From the NCBI GenBank assembly GCA_025934635.1, contig JAICWX010000062.1, forward strand, positions 1 to 35,056: a stretch of 35,056 bases of DNA, in the 5' to 3' direction. Every line of letters begins with the position of its first letter. Within the stretch, counting starts at the first letter, position 1. Positions 1 to 7,805 of this stretch are shown piece by piece. A model generated the notes under the pieces. That model searched no databases and was not told where the DNA came from. It saw nothing but the letters and a program-made list of their open reading frames with translations. The position numbers were made by a program, and so were the translations under genes. Origin of the DNA: Streptosporangiaceae bacterium (GTDB lineage: Bacteria; Actinomycetota; Actinomycetes; Streptosporangiales; Streptosporangiaceae).

Positions 1-618
1 CCGGTCGGCCAGCCCGACCCGCGGATCCCGTCCATCGGGGCCACCAACTGGGCCGGCGGCCTGGTGGCCACCGTGCACCTGAGCGAGATCGGCCACCGCC
101 GGATCGGGACCATCACCGGCCGGCCGTCGCTGCTGTGCAGCCAGGCCCGGCTGGACGGGTACCGGGCCGCGCTGGAGCGGGCAGGCATCCCGGCCGACCC
201 GGCGCTGGTCTACTCGGGGGATTTCCTGTTCGGGGCGGCCCTGGTCGCGGCGACCGGCATGCTGGAGCTCGCCGACCCGCCGACTGCGATCTTCGCCGGC
301 AGCGACATGCAGGCCATGGGGGTCTACGAGGCAGCCCGGCTGCACCGGCTGCGGATCCCCGACGATCTCAGCGTGGTCGGCTTCGACGACCTGCCGATGT
401 CGGGCTGGGTGTCGCCGCCGATGACCACGATCATCCAGCCGCTCGCCCAGATGGCGGCGATGGCCACGCGCACCGTCCTGGCCCTGCTCGACGGCCGCGC
501 CGACACCTCGAGCAACCGGGTCGAGCTGACCACGTCGCTGGTCGTCCGGGCCAGCACCGCGCCGCCGCGGAAGAAGCCAGCCGGGCGCGGGACCGCGAGC
601 GCCGCGCGGACGGCCTGA
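1..618 (+). CDS. LacI-family transcriptional regulator, C-terminal part (5' end outside window)
   Basis: The reading frame is open from base 1 to the TGA at 616-618, so the gene enters from the left and its DNA-binding domain is not visible. What remains is the sugar-binding (periplasmic-binding-protein-like) effector domain. It shows the LacI/GalR hallmarks: a GHRRIGTITG strand-turn, DGYRAALERAG, a PPTAIFAGSDMQAMGVYEAA segment and DLSVVGFDDLPMSGWVSPPMTT, followed by IIQPLAQMA. Members bind a sugar or nucleoside and act as repressors of carbohydrate operons. The last 20 or so residues are a basic, Ala-rich tail. An internal GTG at 64 should not be taken as the start because homologous sequence continues upstream of it. 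The ligand cannot be told. Confidence 0.9.
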   Translation, partial: PVGQPDPRIPSIGATNWAGGLVATVHLSEIGHRRIGTITGRPSLLCSQARLDGYRAALERAGIPADPALVYSGDFLFGAALVAATGMLELADPPTAIFAGSDMQAMGVYEAARLHRLRIPDDLSVVGFDDLPMSGWVSPPMTTIIQPLAQMAAMATRTVLALLDGRADTSSNRVELTTSLVVRASTAPPRKKPAGRGTASAARTA

Positions 619-626
619 CGCCGGCC

Positions 627-1310
627 GTGACCGGCCGTATCCAGCCCGGACCGGAGATCATCCGGACCGGCACCGAGCTCAGGTCCATGCCGCTGCTGCC
701 CGAGATCCGGCTGCACCAGGCCGGTGACCCGATCAGCATGTGGCAGCAGACCGAGCAGGCGGCCGGCCGGGACTACCTGGACCCGCCGTTCTGGGCGTTC
801 CCCTGGGCGGGCGGCCAGGCGCTGGCGCGCTACCTGCTCGATCACCCGGCGGCGGTCCTGGGCCGGCGGGTGATCGACGTCGCCTCCGGTTCGGGCCTGG
901 TGGCTATCGCGGCGGCCCGGGCCGGGGCCGCGTCCGTGACCGCCTACGACATCGACCCGCTCGCCGTCGCGGCCATCGGCGTCAACGCCGCCGCCAACGG
1001 CGTGACGATCCAGGCCGTCTGTGCCGACATCCTGGCCGGGGACGGCCCGCCGCCGCCCGGCGCCGACCTGATCCTGGTAGCCGACGCCTTCTACGAACAC
1101 GACCTGGCCGGCCAGGTGACGGCGTTCCTGGACCGGTGCCAGGGGCGCGGCACCGGCATCCTGGTCGGCGACCTCGGCCGCCGGTACCTGCCGTACTCCC
1201 GGCTGACCGCCCTGGCCAGCTACGACGTCCCCGGCCTGGGTGCGCTGGAAAGCCGCGACGTGGTGCGCACCACGGTCTGGACGCTGTCCGCGCCGCCGGT
1301 ACCTGGCTAG
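627..1310 (+). CDS. Class I SAM-dependent methyltransferase (COG3897 / ETF-beta lysine methyltransferase-like)
   Basis: A 227-residue protein with the SAM-binding motif VIDVASGSGLV at about residues 82-92, the acidic post-strand-2 motif AYDIDPLAVAAIGVNAAANG, and a DLILVADAFYE strand-4 motif. The N-terminal pattern (IRTGTELRSMPLLPEIRLH, then WQQTE and PPFWAFPWAGGQALARYLLD) is typical of the COG3897 group, which includes nicotinamide N-methylase-like and ETF-beta or ribosomal-protein lysine methyltransferases. I chose GTG 627 over ATG 687 because the conserved N-terminal stretch lies upstream of the ATG; no strong ribosome site is visible for either. It starts 8 bases after the LacI-type gene, so it may be co-transcribed. 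The substrate is unknown. Confidence 0.85.
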   Translation: MTGRIQPGPEIIRTGTELRSMPLLPEIRLHQAGDPISMWQQTEQAAGRDYLDPPFWAFPWAGGQALARYLLDHPAAVLGRRVIDVASGSGLVAIAAARAGAASVTAYDIDPLAVAAIGVNAAANGVTIQAVCADILAGDGPPPPGADLILVADAFYEHDLAGQVTAFLDRCQGRGTGILVGDLGRRYLPYSRLTALASYDVPGLGALESRDVVRTTVWTLSAPPVPG

Positions 1311-1322
1311 GACAGAACCCGG

Positions 1323-2180
1323 CTAGGGCAGGCGGGCCAGGTTCAGGCGGCCGTCGGTGCCGCACCAGCCGACGATCAGGCTGCCCTGATGGCTGCAGAG
1401 CACCGGTGCGTGCCGGGTCCGCGCCCCGTCCAGCCGGACCGGCGTACCGAGCGGCTGCTCGGCCCCGGTCAGGATGTTGACGCGGTGGTCGGTGCCCGTC
1501 CAGGCCAGGACGAGGCCGCCCCGGTGACTGCAGAGCGCGGGTGCGTGCCGGGTCCGCGCCGCGTCCAGCCGGACCGGCGGGCCGGCCGGATCCGTGGCGC
1601 CGGCCGCGATGTTGACGCAGTGATCGCTGCCCGTCCACGCGAGGACCAGGCTGCCCTGGTGGCAGCACACCGCGGGCGGGTCGGTGCTGCGCGCCTGCTC
1701 GAGCGTGGTCTTGGCGGCCCCGGACGGGCCCGGCGCCGGGTACGGGCCGTGGCCCAGGGCGAGCAGGTTGACGTGCCGGTCGGTCCCGGTCCACGCCAGC
1801 ACCAGGCCGGCGTCCCCCGAGGTGGCCAGGGACGGCGCGTGCCCGCTGCGTTCCCTCAGCGTCAGCGGAGCCTGGGCGGGCGCCTCCGCGGCCAGCAGGT
1901 TCAGGGCCGCATGGCTGCCCGTCCAGGCCAGGTACAGCCGGTCCCCGGCGGCGGCGAGCGCCGGAGCCAGCCCGACGCGGCGGGTCGATGACGTATCTCC
2001 GGTGGAAATCGTCTCTTGGGTGTAGCTCCGCTGGTCCAGGCGCTGCTTGGCGGTGATCTCACCGCCGTCGGGGGAGGACGCCAGGGTGATGCGCATGTCA
2101 GTGCCGGTCCAGGCGAGTTGCAGCTGGTCGTGCCAGCTGATCACCGCGAACCCGGCGGACGACTTCTCATCCAGCCTCAC
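1323..2180 (-). CDS. Hypothetical six-repeat protein, probable beta-propeller
   Basis: A 285-residue protein made almost wholly of six degenerate repeats, each carrying a core like LVLAWTGTDHRVNIL. The core tryptophans fall at residues 24, 86, 130, 182, 227 and 272, a spacing of 44-62. Between cores lie variants of PVRLDAARTRHAPALCSH. Six such beta-rich units suggest a six-bladed propeller; this is inference from repeat count. There is no signal peptide or membrane segment, so a cytoplasmic location is likely. The start is taken as GTG at 2180; sequence upstream of it in this frame lies antisense to the LuxR gene and lacks the repeat. It faces away from the LuxR regulator across 45 bases and converges with the methyltransferase, 12 bases apart. 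Function unknown. Confidence 0.75.
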   Translation of the reverse strand: MRLDEKSSAGFAVISWHDQLQLAWTGTDMRITLASSPDGGEITAKQRLDQRSYTQETISTGDTSSTRRVGLAPALAAAGDRLYLAWTGSHAALNLLAAEAPAQAPLTLRERSGHAPSLATSGDAGLVLAWTGTDRHVNLLALGHGPYPAPGPSGAAKTTLEQARSTDPPAVCCHQGSLVLAWTGSDHCVNIAAGATDPAGPPVRLDAARTRHAPALCSHRGGLVLAWTGTDHRVNILTGAEQPLGTPVRLDGARTRHAPVLCSHQGSLIVGWCGTDGRLNLARLP

Positions 2181-2225
2181 GCGGTCCAGTATCGGGCACG
2201 CACTTCGCGGGCCGCACCGGATTAA

Positions 2226-4874
2226 ATGGCTGGTGTGCTGATCGAGCGTACGGCGTTCCTGGCCGCCCTGGAGGGCCTGCTCGGCGAGGCGCTGGCCGGC
2301 CCCGGCCGGCTGGTGTTCCTGGGCGGGGAGGCCGGCGTCGGCAAGACCACGCTCGCCACCGCCCTGATCGGTGGCGCCCAGGCCGGTGGTGCCCAGGCCG
2401 GTGGCGCCCAGGCCGGTGCCGTGCCGGCCGGTGCGGGTGCCGGGCCCGCGGTCCGGCGCGGCTCCTGCGACAGCGTCACGACGGCCGAGGCGCTCGGACC
2501 TATCCTCGACGCCCTGCCCGAGCTCGCCGCGGCGATCGACGGCGCGGGCAGCGTGAGCAGGCTCCGGCTGTTCCGGCAGGTGCGCGACGCGCTGTCCGTA
2601 TCCCCGATGCTGCTCCTGCTCGAGGACGTGCACTGGGCCGACGAGGCGACCCTGGACATCCTGCGCTTCCTGGGCCGCCGGCTGGCCGGGACCCGGCTGA
2701 TGGTCCTGGCCACCTTCCGCTCCGAGGAGGTGGGCCGGGAACACCCGCTGACCGTGGCGATGGGCGATCTCGCGGGGACATCCGGCGTGGTCCGGATGCA
2801 GCTTCCCGCGCTCACTGCCGCCGGCGTGCGGCAGCTTCTCGGCGAGGCCGGCTCGGCCCTGGACGCCGGCGAGATATTCCAGCTCACCGGCGGGAATCCG
2901 TTCTACGTGACCGAGGTGGTCGCGGCCGGATCCGGGCAGGTGCCGGCCACGGTCCGCGATGCCGTGCTCGCGCGCGTGTCACGGCTGTCACGGGCGGGGC
3001 GGGAGGTCGCCGCCGCGGCGTCGGTGCTCGGCCGGCGGCCCGGGGCCGAGCTGCTCGCCGCCGTGTCGGGGCAGCCGCTCACCGCCGTGGACGAGTGCCT
3101 GGAGCACGGCGTCCTGGTGCCGGACGCCGAGGCGGTGGGGTTCCGGCACGACCTGGCGCGGCTGGCGGTCGAGCGATCCCTGCCCCCGGCGCAGCGCACC
3201 GCGGCGCACGCCGCGGCCCTGGCCGAGCTGACCTCGCGCGGCTCGCAGGACCACCGGCGGCTGGCCTACCACGCCGCCGGCTGCGGTGACCAGGCCGCCG
3301 TGGCCCGCCACGCGCCGCTCGCCGCCGCCCGGGCCGCGCGGCTCGGCGCGCACCGCGAGGCGGCCGAGCAGTTCCAGCTGGCGCTGCGGCATCACGAGCG
3401 GCCCGACCTGGCCCGCGCCGCCCTGCTCCAGCAGCTGTCCTACGAGTGCTACCTGACCGACCAGCTCACGCAGGCCCGGGACAGCGTGCTGGCGGCGCTG
3501 GCCATCTACGAGCAGGAGCAGGACCGGCGCCAGGTCGGCGCGTCGCAGCGCCGGCTGTCGCGGCTGTCCTGGCTGCTGGGGCAGAACGCGGACGGCGAGC
3601 GCTACGCCGCCGCGGCGGTCAGCACGCTGGAGCCGCTCGAGCCGGGCCCGGAGCTGGCCATGGCGTACAGCAACCTGGCTCAGCTGCGCATGCTGGCCGG
3701 CGAGTTCAAGGCCGTCATCCGCTGGGGCACCCAGGCGATCGAGCTGGCCCGCCGTCTCGGCGACCGTGACGCCGAGATGCACGCGCTCAACAACGTGGGC
3801 ACGGCGCTGGCGAGCGCCGGCAACATGGCGGAAGGCAGCACGCGGCTGACGCAGAGCCTGGACCTGGCCCTGGCCGGGGACGCCCACGAGCACGCCGCCC
3901 GGGCCTTCACCAACCTGGGCAGCATCCACATCCTCAACTGGTCGCTGAGCGAGGCCAGCCGGCACCTCCAGGCCGGCATCACGTACTGCGCCGACCGTGA
4001 CCTCGATACCTGGCGCCGGTACATGAGCGCCTGGCTCGCCCGCTCGCTGGCCGGGCAAGGGCTGTACGCCCTAGCCGAACGGCACCTCGATGACGTCCTG
4101 CGCCATCGCCCCGTCTCGCCGATCACCCAGGTCAGCGCCCTGCCCGTGGTCGGCGCGCTCGCCGCCAGGCGCGGCCGCGACGCCACCGGGACGCTGGACG
4201 AGGCCCTCGCGATCGCCGTCCGGACGAGGGAGTCCCTGCGCCTGGTGCCGGTGGCCGCGGCGCGCGCCGAGGCGGCGTGGATCGCCGGGCGGCCCGGCGA
4301 CCTGGTGACCGAGATCGACCGCGCCTGGGACGCCGCCGCCGCCCATCCGCAGCCCTGGGAACTCGGCGAGCTCAGCTGGTGGCTGCACCTGGCCGGGGAA
4401 CGCCGGCCCGCGCGCACGCCGCTGGCGCGACCGTTCGCGCTGATGCTGGCGGGCGAGCACGGCGCGGCCGCCGCCGAGTGGGAAGGGCGGGGCTGCCCGC
4501 TGTGGTCCGCTTACGCGCTGGCGTTTTCCCCCGAGATCAGGGACGCGCAGCGGTGCCTGGACCTGCTCGGCCCGCTCGATGTCCCGGCCGTGCGTCACGC
4601 CGTGCTGCGGGATCGCCGGGCTCGCGGCCTGGCTGTGCCCCGCGGCCCCCGGCCGGCCCGCCGCGCCAGCCCGGCCGGGCTCACCGCCCGCGAGACCGAG
4701 GTGCTCGAGCTGCTGGCCGACGGGCTGTCCTATGCCGAGGTCGCGGAACGGCTCGTGCTGTCCGAGAAGACCGTGGGCCACCATGTCTCGGCCGTCCTGC
4801 GCAAGCTGCGGGAGCCGACCCGGTCCCGGGCGGTCGCCACGGCCCAGCGGCTAGGGATCATCCCGCCAAGATAG
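2226..4874 (+). CDS. Large ATP-binding LuxR-family transcriptional regulator
   Basis: An 882-residue regulator in the LAL/MalT-like arrangement. The N-terminal AAA-type ATPase has Walker A GGEAGVGKTT at residues 33-42 and a Walker B region LLLLEDVHWADE around 128-138. The middle (about 330-700) is helical and TPR-like. The C-terminus carries a LuxR DNA-binding domain, LTARETEVLELLADGLSYAE onward, residues 819-880. These proteins sense a ligand or partner protein and activate catabolic or secondary-metabolic genes. An Ala/Gly/Gln-rich insert (AQAGG repeated) follows Walker A directly and comes from a 15-bp DNA repeat. No obvious target operon is adjacent; the divergent propeller-like gene shares its 45-bp upstream region and is the simplest candidate. 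Confidence 0.93.
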   Translation: MAGVLIERTAFLAALEGLLGEALAGPGRLVFLGGEAGVGKTTLATALIGGAQAGGAQAGGAQAGAVPAGAGAGPAVRRGSCDSVTTAEALGPILDALPELAAAIDGAGSVSRLRLFRQVRDALSVSPMLLLLEDVHWADEATLDILRFLGRRLAGTRLMVLATFRSEEVGREHPLTVAMGDLAGTSGVVRMQLPALTAAGVRQLLGEAGSALDAGEIFQLTGGNPFYVTEVVAAGSGQVPATVRDAVLARVSRLSRAGREVAAAASVLGRRPGAELLAAVSGQPLTAVDECLEHGVLVPDAEAVGFRHDLARLAVERSLPPAQRTAAHAAALAELTSRGSQDHRRLAYHAAGCGDQAAVARHAPLAAARAARLGAHREAAEQFQLALRHHERPDLARAALLQQLSYECYLTDQLTQARDSVLAALAIYEQEQDRRQVGASQRRLSRLSWLLGQNADGERYAAAAVSTLEPLEPGPELAMAYSNLAQLRMLAGEFKAVIRWGTQAIELARRLGDRDAEMHALNNVGTALASAGNMAEGSTRLTQSLDLALAGDAHEHAARAFTNLGSIHILNWSLSEASRHLQAGITYCADRDLDTWRRYMSAWLARSLAGQGLYALAERHLDDVLRHRPVSPITQVSALPVVGALAARRGRDATGTLDEALAIAVRTRESLRLVPVAAARAEAAWIAGRPGDLVTEIDRAWDAAAAHPQPWELGELSWWLHLAGERRPARTPLARPFALMLAGEHGAAAAEWEGRGCPLWSAYALAFSPEIRDAQRCLDLLGPLDVPAVRHAVLRDRRARGLAVPRGPRPARRASPAGLTARETEVLELLADGLSYAEVAERLVLSEKTVGHHVSAVLRKLREPTRSRAVATAQRLGIIPPR
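2370..2414. repeat. 15-bp tandem repeat, three copies, inside the LuxR gene
   Basis: Three consecutive 15-base units (2370-2384, 2385-2399, 2400-2414) of the form GGTGGCGCCCAGGCC, with one T/C difference in the middle copy. Being a multiple of three, each unit adds GGAQA to the protein without shifting the frame. It sits just after the Walker A helix. Confidence 0.9.
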
Positions 4875-4922
4875 GGATCATGCCCGATGTGCCGCCCGGG
4901 CCCGGTGAGGTTGGCTGTACCT

Positions 4923-4942
4923 GACGGGCTAGGGAGCCCGTC
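4923..4942 (+). terminator. Perfect 8-bp hairpin, probable terminator of the LuxR gene
   Basis: GACGGGCT, a 4-base loop AGGG, then AGCCCGTC: an 8-bp stem without mismatches, 48 bases past the LuxR stop codon and 23 bases before the next start. There is no T-run, which is common in GC-rich actinomycetes. It could instead be a hairpin in the leader of the downstream gene, close to its ribosome site. Confidence 0.5.
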
Positions 4943-4965
4943 CATCATCACCAGAGAGGACGACC

Positions 4966-5217
4966 ATGGCACTGTTCATGGATACGCACACTATCGGGGG
5001 CCCGGTCACGCTGGACGACGTGGCCAAGGCGCACGCGGCCGACCTGCAGGCGCAGGACGCGCACGGCGTCCATTACCTGCGCTACTGGGTCGACCAGGAG
5101 CACGGCAAGATCTTCTGCCTGGTCGACGCCCCGGACGCCGGCGCGGCCGCCACCGTGCACCGCGAGGCGCACGGGCTCGTCGCCGACGAGATCTTCCCGG
5201 TCGCCGAGGGAGCCTGA
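4966..5217 (+). CDS. DUF4242 protein, SCO4226-like (putative nickel-binding)
   Basis: An 83-residue cytoplasmic protein of the DUF4242 family: MALFMDTHTIGG at the start, HYLRYWVDQEHGKIFCLVDA in the middle and HREAHGLVADEIFPV near the end. The Streptomyces coelicolor member SCO4226 has a ferredoxin-like fold and binds nickel (recalled from the family literature). Several His residues here (H8, H37 and the HREAH pair) could serve as ligands, but metal binding is not proved by sequence. A good ribosome site, GAGAGGA, precedes the ATG by about 8 bases. It stands alone between two hairpins, so it is probably monocistronic. Confidence 0.85.
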   Translation: MALFMDTHTIGGPVTLDDVAKAHAADLQAQDAHGVHYLRYWVDQEHGKIFCLVDAPDAGAAATVHREAHGLVADEIFPVAEGA

Positions 5218-5230
5218 GGTCAGGATCCGC

Positions 5231-5262
5231 GGGTCCCGGCCGGCCTGCCCGGGCCGGGATCC
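5231..5262 (+). terminator. GC-rich hairpin after the DUF4242 gene
   Basis: TCCCGGCC (5234-5241) pairs with GGCCGGGA (5252-5259) around a 10-base loop, and the outer bases extend the stem through one G-T wobble. It begins 14 bases after the stop codon. No T-run follows, so termination is inferred from position. Confidence 0.45.
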
Positions 5263-5371
5263 GCGAACCTACATTCCATCTCCACGCGGGTAGCGCCTGC
5301 ATTGCACACGCGGCGCCGATCCTGGTCTTGTCGCCGGCGGATGCCGGGACGAAGACGAAAGGAACGTCGCC

Positions 5372-5881
5372 ATGATGTACGGCAGGCTTACGGTGAACCC
5401 GGTCCAGGCCGCGTGGAACACCGTAGCCCGGTTCGATGACTACGGCTCCGCCCAGCGGGCGGTCGACCGGCTGTCCGATGACGGCTTCCCGGTCGAGCAC
5501 CTCGACATCGTCGGGTCCGACCTGCGGCTGGTCGAGCGGGTGACCGGGCGGCTGACCAAGTGGCGCGCCGCGGCCGCGGGCGCGGCCAGCGGGCTGTGGG
5601 CCGGTCTGCTGATCGGCATCTTGTTCGGGCTGTTCACCACCGGGCACGCGTGGCTGGCCATGGTGGCGGCGGGTATCGGCCTCGGGGTCCTGTGGGGCGG
5701 CATCTTCGGGTTCGCCGCCCACCTGGCGACCCGGGGCGAACGCGACTTCAGCTCGCTGCGCGGGCTGACCGCGACCCACTACGACCTGATCGCGCGCGAG
5801 GGAGGCGCCGAGCAGGCACGGGCCGCACTCGACCAGGCCGGCCTGCTGCCGGACATCGCGGATCCGGCCCCGGTCAGGTGA
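5372..5881 (+). CDS. General stress protein 17M/YflT-like membrane protein
   Basis: A 169-residue protein whose N-terminal 50 residues match the YflT / general-stress-protein-17M pattern (TVARFDDYGSAQRAVDRLSDDGFPVEHLDIVGSDL). Two glycine-rich hydrophobic segments follow: AAAAGAASGLWAGLLIGILF at about 65-85, and a second from about 92 to 115. The C-terminus is soluble and ends in a second small module (HYDLIAREGGAEQARAALDQAG). Such proteins are common stress-regulon members in actinomycetes and have no assigned reaction. GAAAGGA lies about 9 bases before the ATG at 5372; the next codon is also ATG. Its last 8 bases overlap the convergent DsrE-like gene. Confidence 0.8.
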   Translation: MMYGRLTVNPVQAAWNTVARFDDYGSAQRAVDRLSDDGFPVEHLDIVGSDLRLVERVTGRLTKWRAAAAGAASGLWAGLLIGILFGLFTTGHAWLAMVAAGIGLGVLWGGIFGFAAHLATRGERDFSSLRGLTATHYDLIAREGGAEQARAALDQAGLLPDIADPAPVR

Positions 5882-6341
5882 AGATGATCTGGCCGCCGGC
5901 CGCCATGGCGTAGAACTCGCCGACCGTGACGATGTCCTGGACCTGCTCGATCAGGTCATGCCGGCCGATGCCGAACAGGTCACAGGACGACCGGCAGCCG
6001 TAGAGCCCGGCGCCGCTGGCCGAGATCATGTCGATGAAGTCGGGAATCGACGAGACGTCGAGCCTGGGCATCTTGTGCCCCAGGTAGCTGGTCATCAGCC
6101 CGGGCATGCCGGGCAGGCTGCCGACGATGGCGGCCAGGTGCAGGCTGGGATGGCCGTTCGCCGCCTTGATGTGCTCGTGGCGCTTCCTGGTGATGGCGTC
6201 CAGGCCGAAGAAGGTGAAGAACAGGTTGGCCTCGATGCCTTCGGCCGGTGCTCCGCTGGCCATGATGAGGGCCGGGTAGATCCCCTCGAGCGAGCCCTTC
6301 GACACGATGATCGAGACCTTCTCGATGGTGGTGGCTTCCAT
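5874..6341 (-). CDS. DsrE/DsrF-like family protein
   Basis: A 155-residue cytoplasmic protein of the DsrE/F superfamily in its COG2210 (peroxiredoxin-like) branch: an N-terminal strand KVSIIVSKGSLEGIYPALIMA, then LFFTFFGLDAITR. The motif GLYGCRSSCDLFGIG holds two cysteines, C116 and C120. Related proteins bind or relay sulfur through a conserved cysteine in this loop, and a C-x3-C pair could cycle through a disulfide. GAGAGGA precedes the ATG. The DsbA-like gene lies 93 bases upstream on the same strand, so the two may form a thiol-redox pair. Its 3' end overlaps the plus-strand stress gene by 8 bases. Confidence 0.8.
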   Translation of the reverse strand: MEATTIEKVSIIVSKGSLEGIYPALIMASGAPAEGIEANLFFTFFGLDAITRKRHEHIKAANGHPSLHLAAIVGSLPGMPGLMTSYLGHKMPRLDVSSIPDFIDMISASGAGLYGCRSSCDLFGIGRHDLIEQVQDIVTVGEFYAMAAGGQIIFT

Positions 6342-6434
6342 GGCTGGTCGTCCTCTCCGGCGGTCTTGGCCCGCACGTGGAGATCAGCTCACAGGGCTCG
6401 TTTTTCGTTACTCCCCAGATCCGGCCGGGCCGGC

Positions 6435-6974
6435 TCAGGCCGAGGCGGCCTGGATCGAGGCCCGGATGACGTCCTCGAGGCCTTCCAGCGGGAGCTTGCC
6501 GTCGATGCGCTGGCCGTCGACGTAGAACTTCGGGGTGGCGTTGACGCCGTTGCTGACGCCTTCCTGCAGGTCATGCTCGATCTTCGCCGCGTAGGCGCCG
6601 CCCTTGACCTCCTTGTCGAACCGGTCCAGGTCCAGGCCGATGTCCTGGGCGTATCCCAGCAGGGAGCCCATGTCGAGGCCGGACGAGGGGCGCAGCAGGA
6701 GGTCGTACATCTCCCAGAACTTGCCCTGGGCGGCGGCCGCCTCGGCGGCCTCCGCGGCCTGCTCGGCGTGCGGGTGGATTTGCTGGATGGGAAAGTTCCG
6801 GAACACGAACCGGATCGAACCCGGATACAGGTCGAGCATGCGGTGGAGGTCCCGGGCCGCCCCGCGGCAGTACGGGCATTCGTAGTCGCCGTACTCCAGG
6901 ACCGTGACGGGCGCGTCGGACGGCCCCAGCACATGGTCATCGGCGGTGATCTGCGGCACCGTGATGTCTTCCAC
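6435..6974 (-). CDS. DsbA-family thioredoxin-fold oxidoreductase, cytoplasmic
   Basis: A 179-residue DsbA/FrnE-like thioredoxin-fold protein. The redox motif C33-P-Y-C36 sits in VLEYGDYECPYCRGAA, followed by a helical insertion (residues about 65-125) and the cis-proline segment NATPKFYVDGQRI. There is no signal peptide or lipobox, unlike secreted DsbA, so it should act in the cytoplasm; NhaA-associated and other actinobacterial DsbA-like proteins look similar. It is upstream of, and probably co-transcribed with, the DsrE-like gene. Its upstream region is shared with the divergent lipoprotein gene and holds a CRP-like palindrome 98 bases from its start. Confidence 0.88.
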   Translation of the reverse strand: MEDITVPQITADDHVLGPSDAPVTVLEYGDYECPYCRGAARDLHRMLDLYPGSIRFVFRNFPIQQIHPHAEQAAEAAEAAAAQGKFWEMYDLLLRPSSGLDMGSLLGYAQDIGLDLDRFDKEVKGGAYAAKIEHDLQEGVSNGVNATPKFYVDGQRIDGKLPLEGLEDVIRASIQAASA

Positions 6975-7071
6975 CCAGGCTCCTAATGCTGGCGACTCAG
7001 CTCAAGGATCAACCGTGTCGCCGACGGCGCGCGGCGTCAAGGCCGCCGGGCGGCCCGGGCAAGCGGTAAAT

Positions 7072-7087
7072 AGTGACCAATGTCACA
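7072..7087. promoter_or_regulatory. CRP-like palindrome between dsbA-like and lipoprotein genes
   Basis: The sequence AGTGACCAATGTCACA reads GTGA-N6-TCAC with a trailing A, agreeing at 9 of 10 fixed positions with the TGTGA-N6-TCACA consensus of CRP-family regulators, including mycobacterial CRP. It lies 98 bases from the start of the DsbA-like gene and 94 from that of the lipoprotein gene, so it could serve both. Binding is not shown. Confidence 0.5.
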
Positions 7088-7180
7088 CGAAATCGAGTTC
7101 CCGATCATGTCCGCAGGTGGCGCCCCGCGAGTCTAAGAGAGGGAACCAGCAGGTGCTGGCTTCGTGATGGGGGGAGCGTC

Positions 7181-7777
7181 ATGTCCAGGATCAAGCGCAG
7201 CGCGGGACTTGCGGCCGTAGCGGGTCTGGCCGTCCTGGCCGGGTGCGGCAGCGCCCCGGCCGGATCGCCGGGCCCGGCCACGCCGGCCAGGTCAGCCGCG
7301 GCGGCCGTGGCCGCCAGCAGTACCCCGGCGGGCAGGACCGCCCAGCTGGACGACGCGTCCCGCGCGTGCGCGCAGCCCGGCAGCTACCTGACCGCGGTCA
7401 GGACGGGGAAGCACGGCGGCTACGACCGGGTCGTGTTCCAGTTCTCCGGCGGCCTCCCGGCGGTCACCGCCGAACGCGTCGCGACCGTCTACGCCGACCC
7501 GAGGGGCACGCCGGTTTCCCTGGCCGGGAAGTCCCGGCTGCACGTGGTCTTCCGCGGAGCCAGCGCGAACTGCCCGCAGCCGGCCCACCGGACCTGGACC
7601 GGCCCGTCGGTGCTCACGCCGCGCTACCCGCAGCTGCTGATGGTCAAGGCGGCGGGTGACTTCGAGGGCTACCTCAGCTTCGGCATCGGCCTGGCCGCGC
7701 GCGGCGGCTACCACATCTCGTCGCTGGCCGGCCCGGACCGGGTGGTGATCGACTTCACCCATCCTGCAATCCGGTGA
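7181..7777 (+). CDS. AMIN-like domain lipoprotein
   Basis: A 198-residue exported lipoprotein. The signal peptide MSRIKRSAGLAAVAGLAVLAGCG ends in the lipobox LAGC (cysteine at residue 22), followed by a Pro/Ala/Ser-rich linker to about residue 55. The rest matches the AMIN-like domain of actinobacterial lipoproteins: GYDRVVFQFSGGLPAV, LLMVKAAGDFEGYLSFGIGL and a final GPDRVVIDF. These domains are thought to act at the cell envelope, but the ligand is unknown. I chose ATG 7181, preceded by a GGGGGG-AG ribosome site, over the GTG at 7073, because the signal peptide begins exactly here. A small hairpin (7780-7793) follows the stop. Confidence 0.85.
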   Translation: MSRIKRSAGLAAVAGLAVLAGCGSAPAGSPGPATPARSAAAAVAASSTPAGRTAQLDDASRACAQPGSYLTAVRTGKHGGYDRVVFQFSGGLPAVTAERVATVYADPRGTPVSLAGKSRLHVVFRGASANCPQPAHRTWTGPSVLTPRYPQLLMVKAAGDFEGYLSFGIGLAARGGYHISSLAGPDRVVIDFTHPAIR

Positions 7778-7779
7778 TA

Positions 7780-7793
7780 CCGCCCCTTGGCGG
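7780..7793 (+). terminator. Short hairpin after the lipoprotein gene
   Basis: CCGCC, loop CCTT, GGCGG; two bases after the TGA. The stem is only 5 bp and there is no T-run, so the call is weak. Confidence 0.3.
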
Positions 7794-7805
7794 GCCTCGC
7801 GGGAG

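Noticed and set aside
2988..4058. 356-codon minus-strand open frame inside the LuxR gene
   Set aside because: Shadow of a strongly coding plus-strand frame: repeated Gly/Arg/Pro/Val, no motif.
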